The notes under the pieces: model-generated
Told to the model about the DNA's origin: nothing
What the model saw: the letters and a program-made list of their open reading frames with translations, nothing else
The model's database searches: none
Shown: positions 36,416 through 47,304 of the stretch, piece by piece
How the letters are laid out: each line of letters starts with the position of its first letter
How positions within the stretch are numbered: position 1 is the stretch's first letter
Source of the DNA: Carya illinoinensis
Taxonomy: Eukaryota; Streptophyta; Magnoliopsida; Fagales; Juglandaceae
Length of the DNA: 64,000 nt
NCBI RefSeq assembly: GCF_018687715.1
Contig: NC_056766.1
Coordinates: 28,300,433 to 28,364,432 of the forward strand
Direction: 5' to 3'
Made by a program: the position numbers and the translations under genes

Positions 36416-36790
36416 AGAGGATATGAAAACCTTTACAGAAAGGGTCCCATCGCTGCTGAGACCAATGCCAGCCAACCTGGGTGGAAATAAGAGCAGTCTC
36501 AGAAAAAAAAAAGAAAAGAACTGACTCGTTTTTAAGATTTTCAGTGATCCTACTACGAGGGAGGAAAAAAAGGAGCCAATGATCCTTTCTGAATTGAGAT
36601 GGTTTGTGGGTTTGGCTGCCGAGAAAGCTGTTTGTGTACCATTACAGAAACTTGGATGACCCCATTGATAATTGATATACTTGTGGGATTTCATGTAATC
36701 CAAGGGTATTTTTATTTTTTATGTTTAAATAATAATTTCAAGTTCCCTCTTTCTGTAAGTTGTATTTGGTTTTTATATTTTTATTTTTAA
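36416..36790 (+). other. ECT 3' UTR and downstream flank
   Basis: Sequence after the stop codon has no further coding exon. AT-rich words (atgtttaaataataatttc near 36721) could include the near-upstream poly(A) element. The end of the transcript is not determined. Confidence 0.45.
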
Positions 36791-36945
36791 AAAAACCCTT
36801 ATTCAAATGCCCCCTATTCAAATTCCCCTTGCACGTTAAATGGCATTTACCTGCATTTCTATTCGCAATAAAAATGCAGCTAAATGGCCAGAGCAGACTT
36901 AATGGCCATTCAAGAAGTGAAAGAATAAAATTGTAAAATATAATA

Positions 36946-37304
36946 ATTGAAAGAGATTCCAATGTGGTGATTCAAGCAATTAGAAATTCATCAGCTGCCC
37001 AATATTGGATTTTATATCCCATTATCAGTGATATAAAGCATTTCTTAAAATCCTTCGCAAGTTGGCAAGCAAGAAAAATTTACCGAATCTTAAATCGATG
37101 CGTATATAATCTAGTGCAATGGGCAGTTTCAACGCAAGTCTATGGAAATATTCCTTCAATCCAAATTCCTTCTTGTTTATTGCAATTTCATAGAGGAAAA
37201 AATCCACTTATAGTGTAACTTGTAAAGAGCTAGACTCTAACTTTTTTCCCTGTTATCAATATATATCATCTATGTTTGATTAAAAAAGAAAAAAAGAAAA
37301 AAGA
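36946..37304 (+). pseudogene. 5'-truncated LINE 3' end with RNase H-like (RVT_3) relic
   Basis: The frame to 37218 reads IERDSNVVIQAIRN, then IISDIKHFLKSFASWQ and a KIYRILNRCVYNLVQWA segment. This matches the C-terminal half of the RVT_3 RNase H-like domain that ends many plant LINE ORF2 proteins (D-S...V, then H/N-R-x-A-H-x-L-A positions). A short 3' UTR and an A-rich tail (37281-37304) follow. The N-terminal half with the first acidic residues is missing, so it cannot be active. A host RNase H-like pseudogene is the alternative. Confidence 0.7.
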
Positions 37305-37374
37305 ATTAGAACCTAATAAACGGTTTTTAGTAAGTGAAACATAATCTCAAGACTTTACCCCACGAATCTGCCGT

Positions 37375-37383
37375 TGGTCAATG

Positions 37384-37414
<31 letters not shown>

Positions 37415-38295
37415 TTTTAAATAGATTTCATTCATTCAATGAAATCGAAATTACAATTGTGATTTATCAAAACAGAAAAAATCTAAACTATAAGCTAAAC
37501 TACGCATCTGCTCTAGGGAGCCCCCACACACAAATTTTTTTGTAATGGATATTATCTTAACTTCTATAAATTCTCTCTTAAGAGAGAAAGTGATCTGTAA
37601 AAACAAAACTAAACGACCCCTCTTCCAAAAGGAGAGAAATATTATCAACCTTCATCCTTCCAAGAGGATGAAGTACTATCACTCTGACTCCCAAAGGAGG
37701 AACAGGACTCTGCTACTATGGATATTAAGTCAAATAGCCTATTTTTTATTAATAAATACAAACAAAAAACACATTACAAACACTATAAACACTGCAGAAT
37801 TGAAAAGAAATTGAACATAGAGGCTGCAGGAGTGCGTGCATGACACGCGCCAGTCAAGGAAGAAATTGGGTAGACGATTGTGGCGGTGCCGGAGGCGCTG
37901 GATCCAAATGGCGCCGTGCATGGCATCAGAAAAAGAGAAACTAGATGGAGGAGTGTGGTGTCCACAGTGGATTTCAAATCGGCAAGTGTAGGAGATGCGC
38001 CGCTCCTTTGGATGCCGGTTGGTAGATCGGTAGCCTTTGAATCCCCCTCTGTGGCGCATGGTGTCCTCCGACCACCAAAAGGTCTCCAACCGACACTCCT
38101 CCCTTATTTGGCCTGAGAAAAAAAAAATACAACAGAAAACAAGAAAAGGCTATGAGAACTAAGGGGGCGGAGGGGGGGAGAGGGAGGAGTCGAAGCTCCC
38201 ACTCCATTCGGTGTTTTTTTTTTTTTTCCTCTAGAGAGAGGTTAGAGTTTCTCTCTCAAAACCCACTTAGACACGCCATGCTGGTCAATGTATTA
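37375..38295 (-). mobile_element. LINE-like insertion with 14 bp TSD and (TAA)n tail
   Basis: TGGTCAATGTATTA occurs at 37375-37388 and again at 38282-38295, a 14 bp duplication of the kind made by target-primed reverse transcription. The ~890 bp between them reads on the minus strand from a CATGGCGTGTCTAAG-like start through an A-rich leader and a short ORF (38207-37974, MEWELRLLPLPP). It ends in a TAA trinucleotide tail (plus-strand ATT repeat at 37385-37411). There is no RT domain, so it is an internally deleted or non-autonomous copy. Confidence 0.75.
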
Positions 38296-38339
38296 CTGAA
38301 GGATTGTAATTGAAGCTAAAGGTGAATATATCAGGCTAA

Positions 38340-38697
38340 TTGTACTGTTTGAATGTTGAGTTGAGTTAAGATGAATTAAGTTCTTTATGAATAATAGTGA
38401 GTTGAGATCGTAGAGTAAGCTTGTAGGGTGAGTTTTGTGGGGTTCATTTAAGATGAGTTTAGATATGTTTGGATGTTAAGATAAGTTTAAAAATATTTAT
38501 GGAAAGTTGAAAAATGTTGAGTCTCATATATAAAGAAGTGTTGAGTTGAAAAAAGTTATAGGTTTCACTTATAAATAGGTTTTGAGTTGAGATAAATTTA
38601 TAATTTGAGAGTTAGGTATTTAGATGTTAGATTTAACTTAAAATTGGATTGAATTGAATTGATCTCAGTTGAGTCTAACAATCAAACGGGACCTTAA
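38340..38697. mobile_element. MITE, family D
   Basis: A ~350 bp block starts 'actgtttgaatgttgagt' and ends 'taacaatcaaacgggacc', both containing the inverted TGTTTGAxTGTT type end. The interior is rich in 'gagttgag' and 'gatgagttt' words. Non-coding; TSD not resolved. Confidence 0.5.
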
Positions 38698-39548
38698 GAC
38701 AACATTGACCTCTGTATTCCTAATACATCCTTTGACAAGGAAGCTTTTAGCCATAGTAAACTAAGTTGATTCAATATATTTGGAGAAAACGTGTAGCCTA
38801 GTCATTTTAATTTTATTTTTTTTTACTATTTTATCCCAACCTAACGCTGATTTGCTCATTTCATTGTGTTTGGGATTTCGCTTATTTATTTCTTTTTTAT
38901 TATACATTATTTATTTTAGTGGCCAATAAATGTTAGCTTATATTTTTATTTGCAAGAACACAAAAGGTTCTCGTGATGAAATGGTTTAATCTAATTAATT
39001 ATAATGATCATAAAAAATGATTTTTTTTTAATTATTAATAATTCAGAAGCGTTACCCAAGTTTGGACATATGCATTTTAGATGAAATTAATTAAAAAAAA
39101 AGGTGTTAAATGAAAATTAAAAATATGATTATTTAAAAAATAATTTAATTATAATATGATTATTAATTAGCATATGATTGGTAGAACTACAAAATATGAC
39201 ACTAAATAAATTAGATAAAAAAACTAATAAAAATATGAAATTAATCATATTTAATTATTATATAGAGAGTAGATATATAAGCTAATGTGGAAATGCGTTT
39301 TAAATAGAATAGACAAAAAGAAAAACATGTAATATTAACTAAAATTTGACTTTGCATTTGCCTAATCCAATTAAGATTCTCTTTATGATTTCTTTTCAAT
39401 TTTGGTTATGAATACAAAATTCTGAACACGACTTGACTCGTATAAAGTTAGATAACTTTGTATTTCTTATTTTTTTTATAATATTAATTTAATTCTACGA
39501 TAAAGATATTTTAAATATTTAAAAGATATTTACGAATATAATCATTGA

Positions 39549-39579
<31 letters not shown>

Positions 39580-39846
39580 CAAAATTATATAAAGGATGTT
39601 CATGCCGGCAAAGATGAATGGCAAACAGTACAGTTGAATGGGCCAACAATGATGCTGGGATGGAAGTACACAGCTCAGATGCTCATCCACAGATAAGATA
39701 ATACATAAAACATAAATAAAGATAAAAGACACTAAAAATTACATGGTTTGACATAATGATTTACATCTTAGAAGGGAGTGTCTACGTAAGTCTCTTCCTT
39801 TTATAGATGTCTTCTTTCTTACCTTTGGGTTATCTATTTTGCTATA
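38698..39846. other. AT-rich intergenic DNA with a short (TG)n(TA)n repeat
   Basis: A simple repeat lies at about 39549-39580. Otherwise no ORF or repeat structure is recognised. Confidence 0.5.
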
Positions 39847-40020
39847 GAGCAATATTACGTACAGTCGTAAAATTGTAAACGTCGCATAATCACTTTGAAA
39901 AAAAGTAGGGTTCATAATTAAAAAGTTAATTTTTTTTTCATGTGGATCCCGTATTAATTCATTTTTTTTAAAATAACTACATGCTATTTAAATAACCACG
40001 ACTACAAATATCATTTCTCT
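39847..40020. mobile_element. MITE family A, well-preserved copy
   Basis: Nearly the same sequence as 1258-1428: 'acgtacagtcgtaaaattgt', 'aaaaagttaattttttttt', 'catgtggatcccgtattaat' and 'aaccacgactacaaatatca'. Comparing the two copies defines the family ends to within a few bases. Confidence 0.7.
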
Positions 40021-41150
40021 ATTTACAAGTTGGTTTGTCTTCAACTTCCTTGCTTGGCTTGGGCCCTTCTTCCTAATGGGCTAGGCCATTTTACATTTTA
40101 TACTCAATAGGTACCCCACGATTCTTAAGGTCGGCTTTTCTAATAAGATATTAAAAATCTTCAACATAAAAGTCAATTATGATCAAAGAAAGAATGGGAT
40201 TTGCACTTGATTTTCCATTGTTGCGCAATGTAATAAAGGTGTCCGCTGGTGGGCCTCGAGCATACTAATAAAATACATTGTAAAAACCTCCAAGAATGGG
40301 CCTTGAGGAAGTTTATCCTTGTGAGAGCACTTAACTAGTGGTTGGCGAAGAGTGTCATGAATAAAAAATGCATAACTTGTTGGCAAGAAAAATGGAAAAT
40401 GTGGATTCCCATAAATTGTGATCGTTTTGTTTTCATTTGCATGATGTTTTTTTTTTTTTTCTCAATAGGTAACGTCGGATTTCTAGCCCTCTAAAGTGAT
40501 TTCAAGGGAGAGTTGTTTTGGTGTTATTGTATACCTTCACTAAATAGATAGGGAACCTGTCAGCGTCCGAATCTATTTTAGACAGTTGTTAAGTCTATTG
40601 ACTTATTCTTGTGGTTATGGAGCCTGGAGTCTCATTCTCGTAAGTTCTAAGCGTAAGGTAGTTGTAGAGCGTTAAGGCTCATTTTGTTGATGGGAATGCT
40701 GGAAGTTGGACTGGAGTTTGAGTGTTAAGACTCGAGGGCTGCCCTAGGATATGCTCCTTTTTTTGTAAGAGGTGAGGGGCTGAGTGTTAGTCCTTGAGAG
40801 CTCTTGCACCACCTGCCTTCCTTTGTAGGGTTGCGGTACCAAAGATAGGAATCTAAGGTTGCCTAGCAAACCTTTTGTTAAGGGGTATGCAATGGGAGGC
40901 CCCAGTGTTAGACTCTGAGATCTCTTGTGCCATATGTTTTCCTTTGCAAGGGTGGGGGACCTGAATGAGAACTTGTAATACTTAGTAAATTAATTATTAG
41001 CATAATAAATATAATTATGAAATAGATGCCAATTGATTCATGTTATGATTAAAATCTAAATCCACGTCTTAAATATTATTTTGAAACTAAGAAATAATAA
41101 TATATTTAGTTACTCTATAAACTTTAATTGCTGGAATTTAGTATTTTTTT

Positions 41151-41154
<4 letters not shown>
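40021..41154. other. Intergenic DNA, no gene recognised
   Basis: Around 40690-40970 there are loosely repeated phrases (gtgttagtccttgagagctc, gtgttagactctgagatctc, gccttcctttgtagggttg, gttttcctttgcaagggtg). They suggest an old duplicated retroelement segment. No coding frame of interest. Confidence 0.4.

Positions 41155-41189
<35 letters not shown>
41155..41189. repeat. (AT)n microsatellite next to a MITE end
   Basis: An alternating AT run that directly abuts the left end of the Tourist-like element. It ends in the TAA that serves as its target site. Confidence 0.9.
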
Positions 41190-41190
<1 letters not shown>

Positions 41191-41799
41191 AGCATCCCCA
41201 TCCGGTTTCTCAAAGCACTAAAATCCCCCATAATTTGGGGTTTATTTTGGAGTTTTGATCAAAATACCCCCCACATCCGGATCCCTATTTTAGGGAAAAG
41301 GTTTAGGGAATAAACAGTAAGTCCCCATATTTGGGGACTCACTATTCAGTCCCTAAATCATTTTTATCAATATTTTATTCTAATATATAAAATAAATAAT
41401 TTTTCAATCATCTACACTTTCTCTCATACTCATATTTATTATAGTTTTAAATAATAATTTTAAAAATAATTTAATTAATTAAGAAAATATAAAAAAATTA
41501 ATTTTAAAAATATTATCATATTCACAAAAAAATAATTTAAATTTTTGTTTAAAATATTCACTAGAGTAATAGTTCAAAAAATAAGAAAAAATATTGAGTA
41601 GTTAAATTTGTAAATAGAAGTGGAAGAAAAAAATAATAAAAAAGAATAGAAAAATATTATTTAATAGAATAGAGATAGGGATGAGGAATGAGATGTAGGA
41701 GGTTTTTGAAAGATGAATAAAATTTAGGAAAAATTTTGAGGAAAGGTGATTTTGAGTTAAATTTTAGGGATGAGGATGAGGAATGGGATGAGGATGCTC
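41190..41799. mobile_element. Tourist-like (PIF/Harbinger-type) MITE, 610 bp
   Basis: The left end GAGCATCCCCATCC and the inverted right end GAGCATCCTCATCC differ at one of 14 bases. Both are flanked by TAA (41187-41189 and 41800-41802), the 3 bp duplication expected for PIF/Harbinger MITEs. A further inward pair (cccaaatt/aatttaggg-like words) extends the inverted symmetry. There is no transposase, so it is non-autonomous. Confidence 0.85.
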
Positions 41800-41828
41800 T
41801 AATACCAACTTTGACCTACTCGGGAATT

Positions 41829-41943
41829 GCTCAGGAATGCCAAGCATACTAGCCCAAAAACACCAAGCATACCTGCTTGAAAATGCCGAGTAAACTCGCT
41901 TGAAAACGTCGAGCATACTTGCTCAGAAATGTTGAGCGTACTT
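41829..41943. repeat. Tandem repeat, five units of exactly 23 bp
   Basis: Units start at 41829, 41852, 41875, 41898 and 41921. Each has the form GCTTGAAAATGCCGAGCATA plus a three-base end, with substitutions only. It lies 30 bases after the Tourist-like MITE. Confidence 0.93.
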
Positions 41944-42046
41944 GCTAAAATATGCAATTATTAGAGACACATATATTAATGCTACGTGTAGACGTGAATC
42001 AAGGGATCGAGCACGTGAAGAGAGAGAGAGTCTGGAGAGAGTAACA

Positions 42047-42230
42047 AAAGGAAAAAATATAGTTACAAATATAATTGTGCACTAATCTGTGTATCAATGT
42101 AATGTGATTGGTCAAAAATTAATAAATTTTATTAAAAACAGTGTTAATTTAAATTTTAAGTATGAATAAACTAATATTAATACACAGATTAATACGCGAT
42201 TGTGCTTGTATATAGCAAAACTCAAACGAG
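42047..42230. mobile_element. MITE family C, copy 2
   Basis: Shares 'agttacaaatataattgtgc', 'gtgattggtcaaaaatta', 'aatttaaattttaagtatga' and 'cacagattaatacgcgattg' with 27786-27955. The ends are imperfect inverted repeats. Confidence 0.65.
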
Positions 42231-44031
42231 ATTGTTGCTAGCCTAAACCTAAGGTGTAAAGACTAGACACTAGAGTAAAATTGGACAAGCCTTGCTAACT
42301 GAATGTACATTTACTTCAACAATAAGACTCCTAGTGCTATAAATATGGGTGATAACTTAATTACATGATGTAAAAAGTGAAAAGTGAGAGAGAGTAAAAG
42401 GCAAAAATGGAAAGAAAAGAAAAGAAAACATCTACGTGGAGGCCGTAGGAGAGGACAAGAGAGAGAAGAAAGCAAAAAGGTGTTAAAATTTATTTATCAA
42501 AGTAGGAATTGTCCCAATCCTATGATGGTCTTGTAGGTTATTTATTTATTATTTTATATTATATTATGGATCTGACTAATCATTTACTTGTTGATTTTAT
42601 TTTGAATTCATAATTAATTGTTAAAATAAGATTTGTTTATATGATGTTTAATTGCTTATTACTTTTCATTGCACCACTTGTCTACTAGTATTTTAAATAA
42701 TTGAAAATGATCAAAACTAACAAGCTTGTGTCTTTTTTCCATCACTCATTAAGTTGCACATGCTAGTAGAAATGACATTGCTTTTATAAGCATGTCCTTA
42801 CAACAAACTACTACTTGCACAAATGATATTGTTTTAAGTATGTTCCTATAACAAGCTGATGGAAATATGAAGACAATGTTGGTCAATTCTTATAATGAAA
42901 AGACTCAATTAGAGATGTTCTAGTCATGATATTAGTATTAGGTTTGATTATGGGACAGTTTAACACATTCAATGGTGGTGGATGTAGTCTGAGGAGGGAG
43001 GCATACCCCATGGTAGGAGACCACCAAGTCTAGTTAAAGGATAACCCAAGGTGATGAAGGAGAGTAAATGGTGCACATCTCACTTGGAGAAAAAATCATG
43101 CGTGCAGGTTACATGATACCATGAATAGTGAATACTAAGCAATGAAAAATTTGAAAATTTGAGATAAGGCAAAATAAAGATAAAGAAATGAGCATGTTGA
43201 AAAATAATGTGTTATTAATATTTCTTCATATGATCATGGCTCAATTATATTCAATTTCTAGTTAATAAATTGTAGCAATCAGTGGTATTATTTTACTTAG
43301 ATCGAGACATTTCTATATATTAAATGTCTATATATTATTGTTGCACATCCATCATATCATTTAAATACTAATATATACTCAATGTAATTTACTTATTATG
43401 ATCTACTCATTTGTTCACACTATCAGTGGTCCAATACTAACTTCCACATACTGAGTTGTTGAACTCATATTTTCCTGTTTATATTTTTTTAGATGACATT
43501 GTACAATAGGACTAGAATTAAAAACTTTACAAGTGCAACAATTGTGATCATTAGAGATAACCAAATCCCAATGCTTGATGGAGGTATGCAAGTCTTCTTT
43601 TTGGATAGACACCGATTTGAGGATAATGAATGATCAATGATAGGATGTATGGGAAAACACTTGGTTTTCCTCTAATCTCTTAATAGTGGAGATATACTAG
43701 CTCCCAATAGCTCCCGCCATAGTGATTCCCGTCCCTCCACCAAGAAACAAGTATTCAGACTCTCCTATGAAGGACTTGTCCCACGAGGAGGGGGATTTAA
43801 GTGGAATTTTTCCATAGGAAGGACAAAATTAGTGCCATGACGGTCCAAAAGAGGAAATTTTGTTATCTAACCCTTTATGGTCAAGAATGTTTTGCAGCTT
43901 TTTGTAGTCATTTTATTGTGTAAAGAACAACCCACTTTTGTTGTTTTATACGTCTTTTTGATTTGTTACGATTTTCTTGAAATATTTGCTTCCATTAGCC
44001 ACTCGTGCAAAGTGCTCACCACCAAGCAAGC
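42231..44031. other. Intergenic DNA, no gene recognised
   Basis: Purine-rich patches (42385-42480) and AT-rich stretches. Short reading frames show no domain words. The segment 43640-43900 resembles LTR leader sequence but lacks diagnostic ends. Confidence 0.45.
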
Positions 44032-44462
44032 ATTACAAAATCTAATTGCTTGCCACTTGGCAACCAACTTAGAAAGGGATAGTTCTTGCTAACTCGATGA
44101 GGAACATAACAAATGATAAAACTCATGCGATAGGTGAGTAGTACTGCAGTAAAGATCTAGCCACCAAGTGAGCATTCTGGGGGGGTTACTCACCACTCGA
44201 CAAGCAATATAGGGAGTAATAGTTCTCTCCATCTTGGCGAGGAACATACAGAGCTTGTGCAGTAGGCAAGCAATAACGTAGGTAAAGTGGCTACCACTAG
44301 GCAACCATTAAGGGGCATAATTGCTTGCTACTTGATAAGCAATGTAGGTAGTACTAGTGTTTACAATATTGACAAGGAACATACGAGGATAAAGCTCATG
44401 TAGTAGGCGAGCAATGCTGAAAGCAAAGTGCTTGCCATTAGGAAAGCATCATGGATACAATT
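44032..44462. repeat. Tandem repeat, three units of about 136-155 bp
   Basis: Three diverged units begin near 44032, 44187 and 44323. Each has a 'ttgcttgccacttggcaa'-type head, a 'cgaggaacataca' middle, a 'gctcatgtagtaggcgagca' segment and an 'aaagtgcttgccactaggca' end. Similar 'gcgagcaat' words recur around 56.9 kb, so a dispersed family is likely. Confidence 0.8.
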
Positions 44463-45300
44463 GGAGCAAAGTGCTTGTAGCCTAGGTGAGCACCTTGGGG
44501 ACAAAATGAGAAATAGTTCAAATAAGAAAGAAAATGAAAGAAAAAGGATAAGTGATGTTATAAAATATCTTAACACTATATTATCAATATGAAATATTAA
44601 TTAATTAATTAATTTCCCATAATTATTAAAAAAATGAATATCTGGGTCGTGGCAGAACTCTAGGGTTACCCCGCTTGCTCCTTTTCTATACAGGGGACTA
44701 GTATCCACGAAAAAACCACAAAAAACCAAAGCTGTTAGTGTAAATAACCCAAACCATGAGTAGGTAGGATGTGCAAAACCTGAACCAAGTGGCCTAATCT
44801 TCCAGGTTGTGTTTTCTGAAACTTCAATTTTATTGGTGGAGATCAGTGGACAAAATGAGTTGTTCATTCATCATGTGTTCTAGCTCATTTGCCTGGATAG
44901 TTTTGAGGAAATCCTTTAGTGCTCGAGTGGGGCTCGAGGGCAACCTTGCTGCTGGTGGTGATTTACTAGAGTGTGGTGAAACCCCACAGTGCCCGAGCAA
45001 AGCACAAAGGAAATGTTGTTGTGATAAAAGAGAAGGTTTAGGGTACCCAAGCGATTCTCAGAGGCTACCCTGCCTTGGTGATAGTGAAAGTTTGGTGCAC
45101 TTAAGCAATTTTGACCAAGATCAGTGTGCAGAGTGCATTGGTTATCTACTTACCCATCACTGTGTTCCCACTTGTTCGTCCTTTTGGAACCTGGTAGGGA
45201 TCCGAAGGGCTTTATGCGGAACACATCCAAAACCCAAACTTGTTAGCACAAATAGAATTTAAATAGCTAGTGTGGGAAAAGCAAATCAAGTCAAGTGGCT
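44463..45300. other. Repeat-derived DNA with two diverged ~120 bp direct repeats
   Basis: 44677-44792 and 45166-45300 share an order of words: tgctccttt/tcgtccttt, gttagtgtaaata/gttagcacaaata, and aagtggc at the end. The 151-codon frame across 44807-45262 has no recognised domain and no codon bias and is not called as a gene. Confidence 0.45.
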
Positions 45301-45563
45301 TGTAACGACCCGAAATAAATCCAATAGTTGAATTCTTTTAGACCTTAGAAACATCATGAAAGATTTCACGAATCGAGCGACCAATTAGGATTTAGTCCAT
45401 CGGTGTATTTAGATCCTGATCCACTATGATGACGTAATTGCATTTTTATTCAAGTGAGGCACTTAGGAGTATAAGTTTATAAAAAAAAAATTGTATCATT
45501 AGACGAATAAATATTTAAGATTTTATGGTGCAATAAAAAGTTTTAAATTTTTTGGGTGAATAG
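45301..45563 (+). mobile_element. LTR fragment split by the chromovirus
   Basis: Starts TGTAACGACCCG, a typical Del/Tekay-type LTR start. The part 'aagattttatggtgcaata' to 'ttttttgggtgaatag' is echoed at 54630-54690, showing a repeated sequence. It ends at the AATAG target site. Confidence 0.55.
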
Positions 45564-46072
45564 TGTTAAGTCCTTGTGGTCAAGGACGTTTTTAAGGGGA
45601 AGGGAAATAAGAGGCTGAAAATTTAGATATTAACATAAAGGAATATGTTGTGAAGACAAGGGATCAAACGGTGTGTTTGATGAATAAGTAAAACTGTGTG
45701 TTTCGATTAATGAAATGAATCTGTCGTGAAGGAATTAAACTTTGTGTGCTGAGTAAGTGATGCAGTGCATTTCGATTAATGAAGGGAATCAAAGGTATTA
45801 ACTATAGGGAAGTTGATATGGGGAGGTTTTTGTAATGTTGTAAAACAGTGACGTTTCATTTCAGCACTAGTATAAAAGACTGAAGTCATTGTAATTGTAG
45901 TTTTGTTCAGAAAGATTAATAGAAATCGTCTTGCAGGTTGGAGGTTCCTCAAAAGTCTCTTCCAAGAATCAAGAAAGTGATTCTTGGGTTTTATTCATTC
46001 TGTGTTCATTGATCTGTTTATGCTTGTTTATTGTTCTTCATTTTCTAGGTAAACGGTAGTATACCCATTACA
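45564..46072 (+). repeat. 5' LTR of the chromovirus
   Basis: A 509 bp direct repeat of 52361-52843, sharing 'tgtggtcaagga', 'gtcgtgaaggaattaaa', 'agtataaaagactgaagt' and 'ccaagaatcaa.aaagtgatt' words. The 'agtataaaaga' at 45870 is the likely TATA region. Confidence 0.92.
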
Positions 46073-46074
46073 AT

Positions 46075-46086
46075 TGGTATTAATAG
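46075..46086 (+). promoter_or_regulatory. Degenerate primer binding site, initiator-Met type
   Basis: TGGTATTAATAG lies two bases after the LTR end and matches TGGTATCAGAGC at 9 of 12 positions. The position is right and the sequence is decayed. Confidence 0.55.
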
Positions 46087-46163
46087 TAGTCAATCCTGTG
46101 ATGGCAAAAGATACTCAAGGAGCTCTGAAAGGTCAACAAGATAGGTCATAAAAACAGCAATAG

Positions 46164-47299
46164 ATGGTTCAAAGACAACTGGAGAGTCACCAACAGGCCA
46201 TTACTGGTATGTCAGAAAGGTTAGAGCAAGTTTTTGATATGCTACATTCATTGGTTGAGTCTTTACATGTTAATTCTCATATAGAGTTGTCTAATAAGCC
46301 TAGAGGCCATGAGGATAAGGTTGTTAAGAGGCGTTTTCATTTGAGTTTCCCACGTTTTAATGGTAGTGGTCTTGCTGGTTGGATCTTTAAAGCCAATCCA
46401 TACTTTGATTTTTATCAAACCCCATTTCATCAAAAATTGATGGTAGCATCTTACCATATAGAGGGTGAGGCATTGGTTTGGTACCAGACTGCCTTAGACT
46501 CAGGACAGTTAAATTCTTGGGAGTCTTTGGTTATGGCAATGCTAGTTAGATTTGGGCCATCAACATGCGATGACCCAATAGAGGCATTAATCAAGTTGAG
46601 GCAGACCACTTCTGTCACTATGTATAAATCACAGTTTGAAGCCTAGTTGAATAGGATAAAATACTTGTCTAAGAGGCATCTGCGTAGTTATTTTGTTAGT
46701 GGTTTGAAAGATAAAATCAAGTTTTTTGTGAAGATGTTTAATCCAGTGAATCTTGGGGCTACTTTTAGATTAACAAAAATCCAATAAAAGTACCTATTAG
46801 CTATTAAGAAACCATGGAGAGGTGTTTCAGTACCAAGTGAATCTATGTTGGAGGGTAATAGAGTGAAGAAACCTCCTATTGCAGTCAAGAAATTTTTTTC
46901 TTCACAAATGGATGAAAACAGAAAGAATGGCCTATGCCATTGCGATGAAAAATGGAATCCTGCACACGTATGTAAATCCCCTAAAGTATATCTGTTGCAA
47001 GTTGAGAACATGGTGGATAAGGCCTTAGAAGTTGAGGAGGTCGTGGATGAGCCTCTAGTGACTAGAGAACAATGGGTGACAAAAGATGGAGATGGGGTGG
47101 AAGTATCCATTCATGCAATTTTTGGTTGTTCTAATAATAATGCCACGAAGTTGTTGGGAAGGGTAGGAAGTTGTGTTGTGGAGATCTTGGTGAATTCAAG
47201 AAGTACACATAATTTTTTAGATCCACTAGTGGTGTAGGCAGAAAGATTAAAGATATGTTATGATTCAAAGCTACATGTGCGAGTAGCTAATGGTGACAG
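46164..47299 (+). pseudogene. Chromovirus gag and start of protease
   Basis: The gag domain is clear: FPRFNGSGLAGWIFKAN, QKLMVASYHIEGEALVWYQ, SWESLVMAMLVRFGPS and LIKLRQTTSVTMYKSQFEA. A stop at about 46644 is followed by LRSYFVSGLKDKIK and KPWRGVSVPS. The zinc knuckle reads LCH-CDEKWNPAHVCK; the first CX2C is altered to CHC. After 47130 the frame enters a protease-type region (LVNSRSTHNFLDPLV, where the catalytic Asp-Ser/Thr-Gly is replaced by Asn-Ser-Arg). It ends where the palindrome begins. Confidence 0.88.
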
Positions 47300-47304
47300 G
47301 CTGG

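Noticed and set aside
37739..38207. Minus-strand ORFs of 60-116 codons
   Set aside because: They lie inside the LINE-like insertion bounded by the 14 bp TSD; no RT or known ORF1 domain is visible.
44807..45262. 151-codon frame with several Cys residues
   Set aside because: The Cys spacing fits no known finger, the region is made of diverged direct repeats, and no splice or promoter context was seen.
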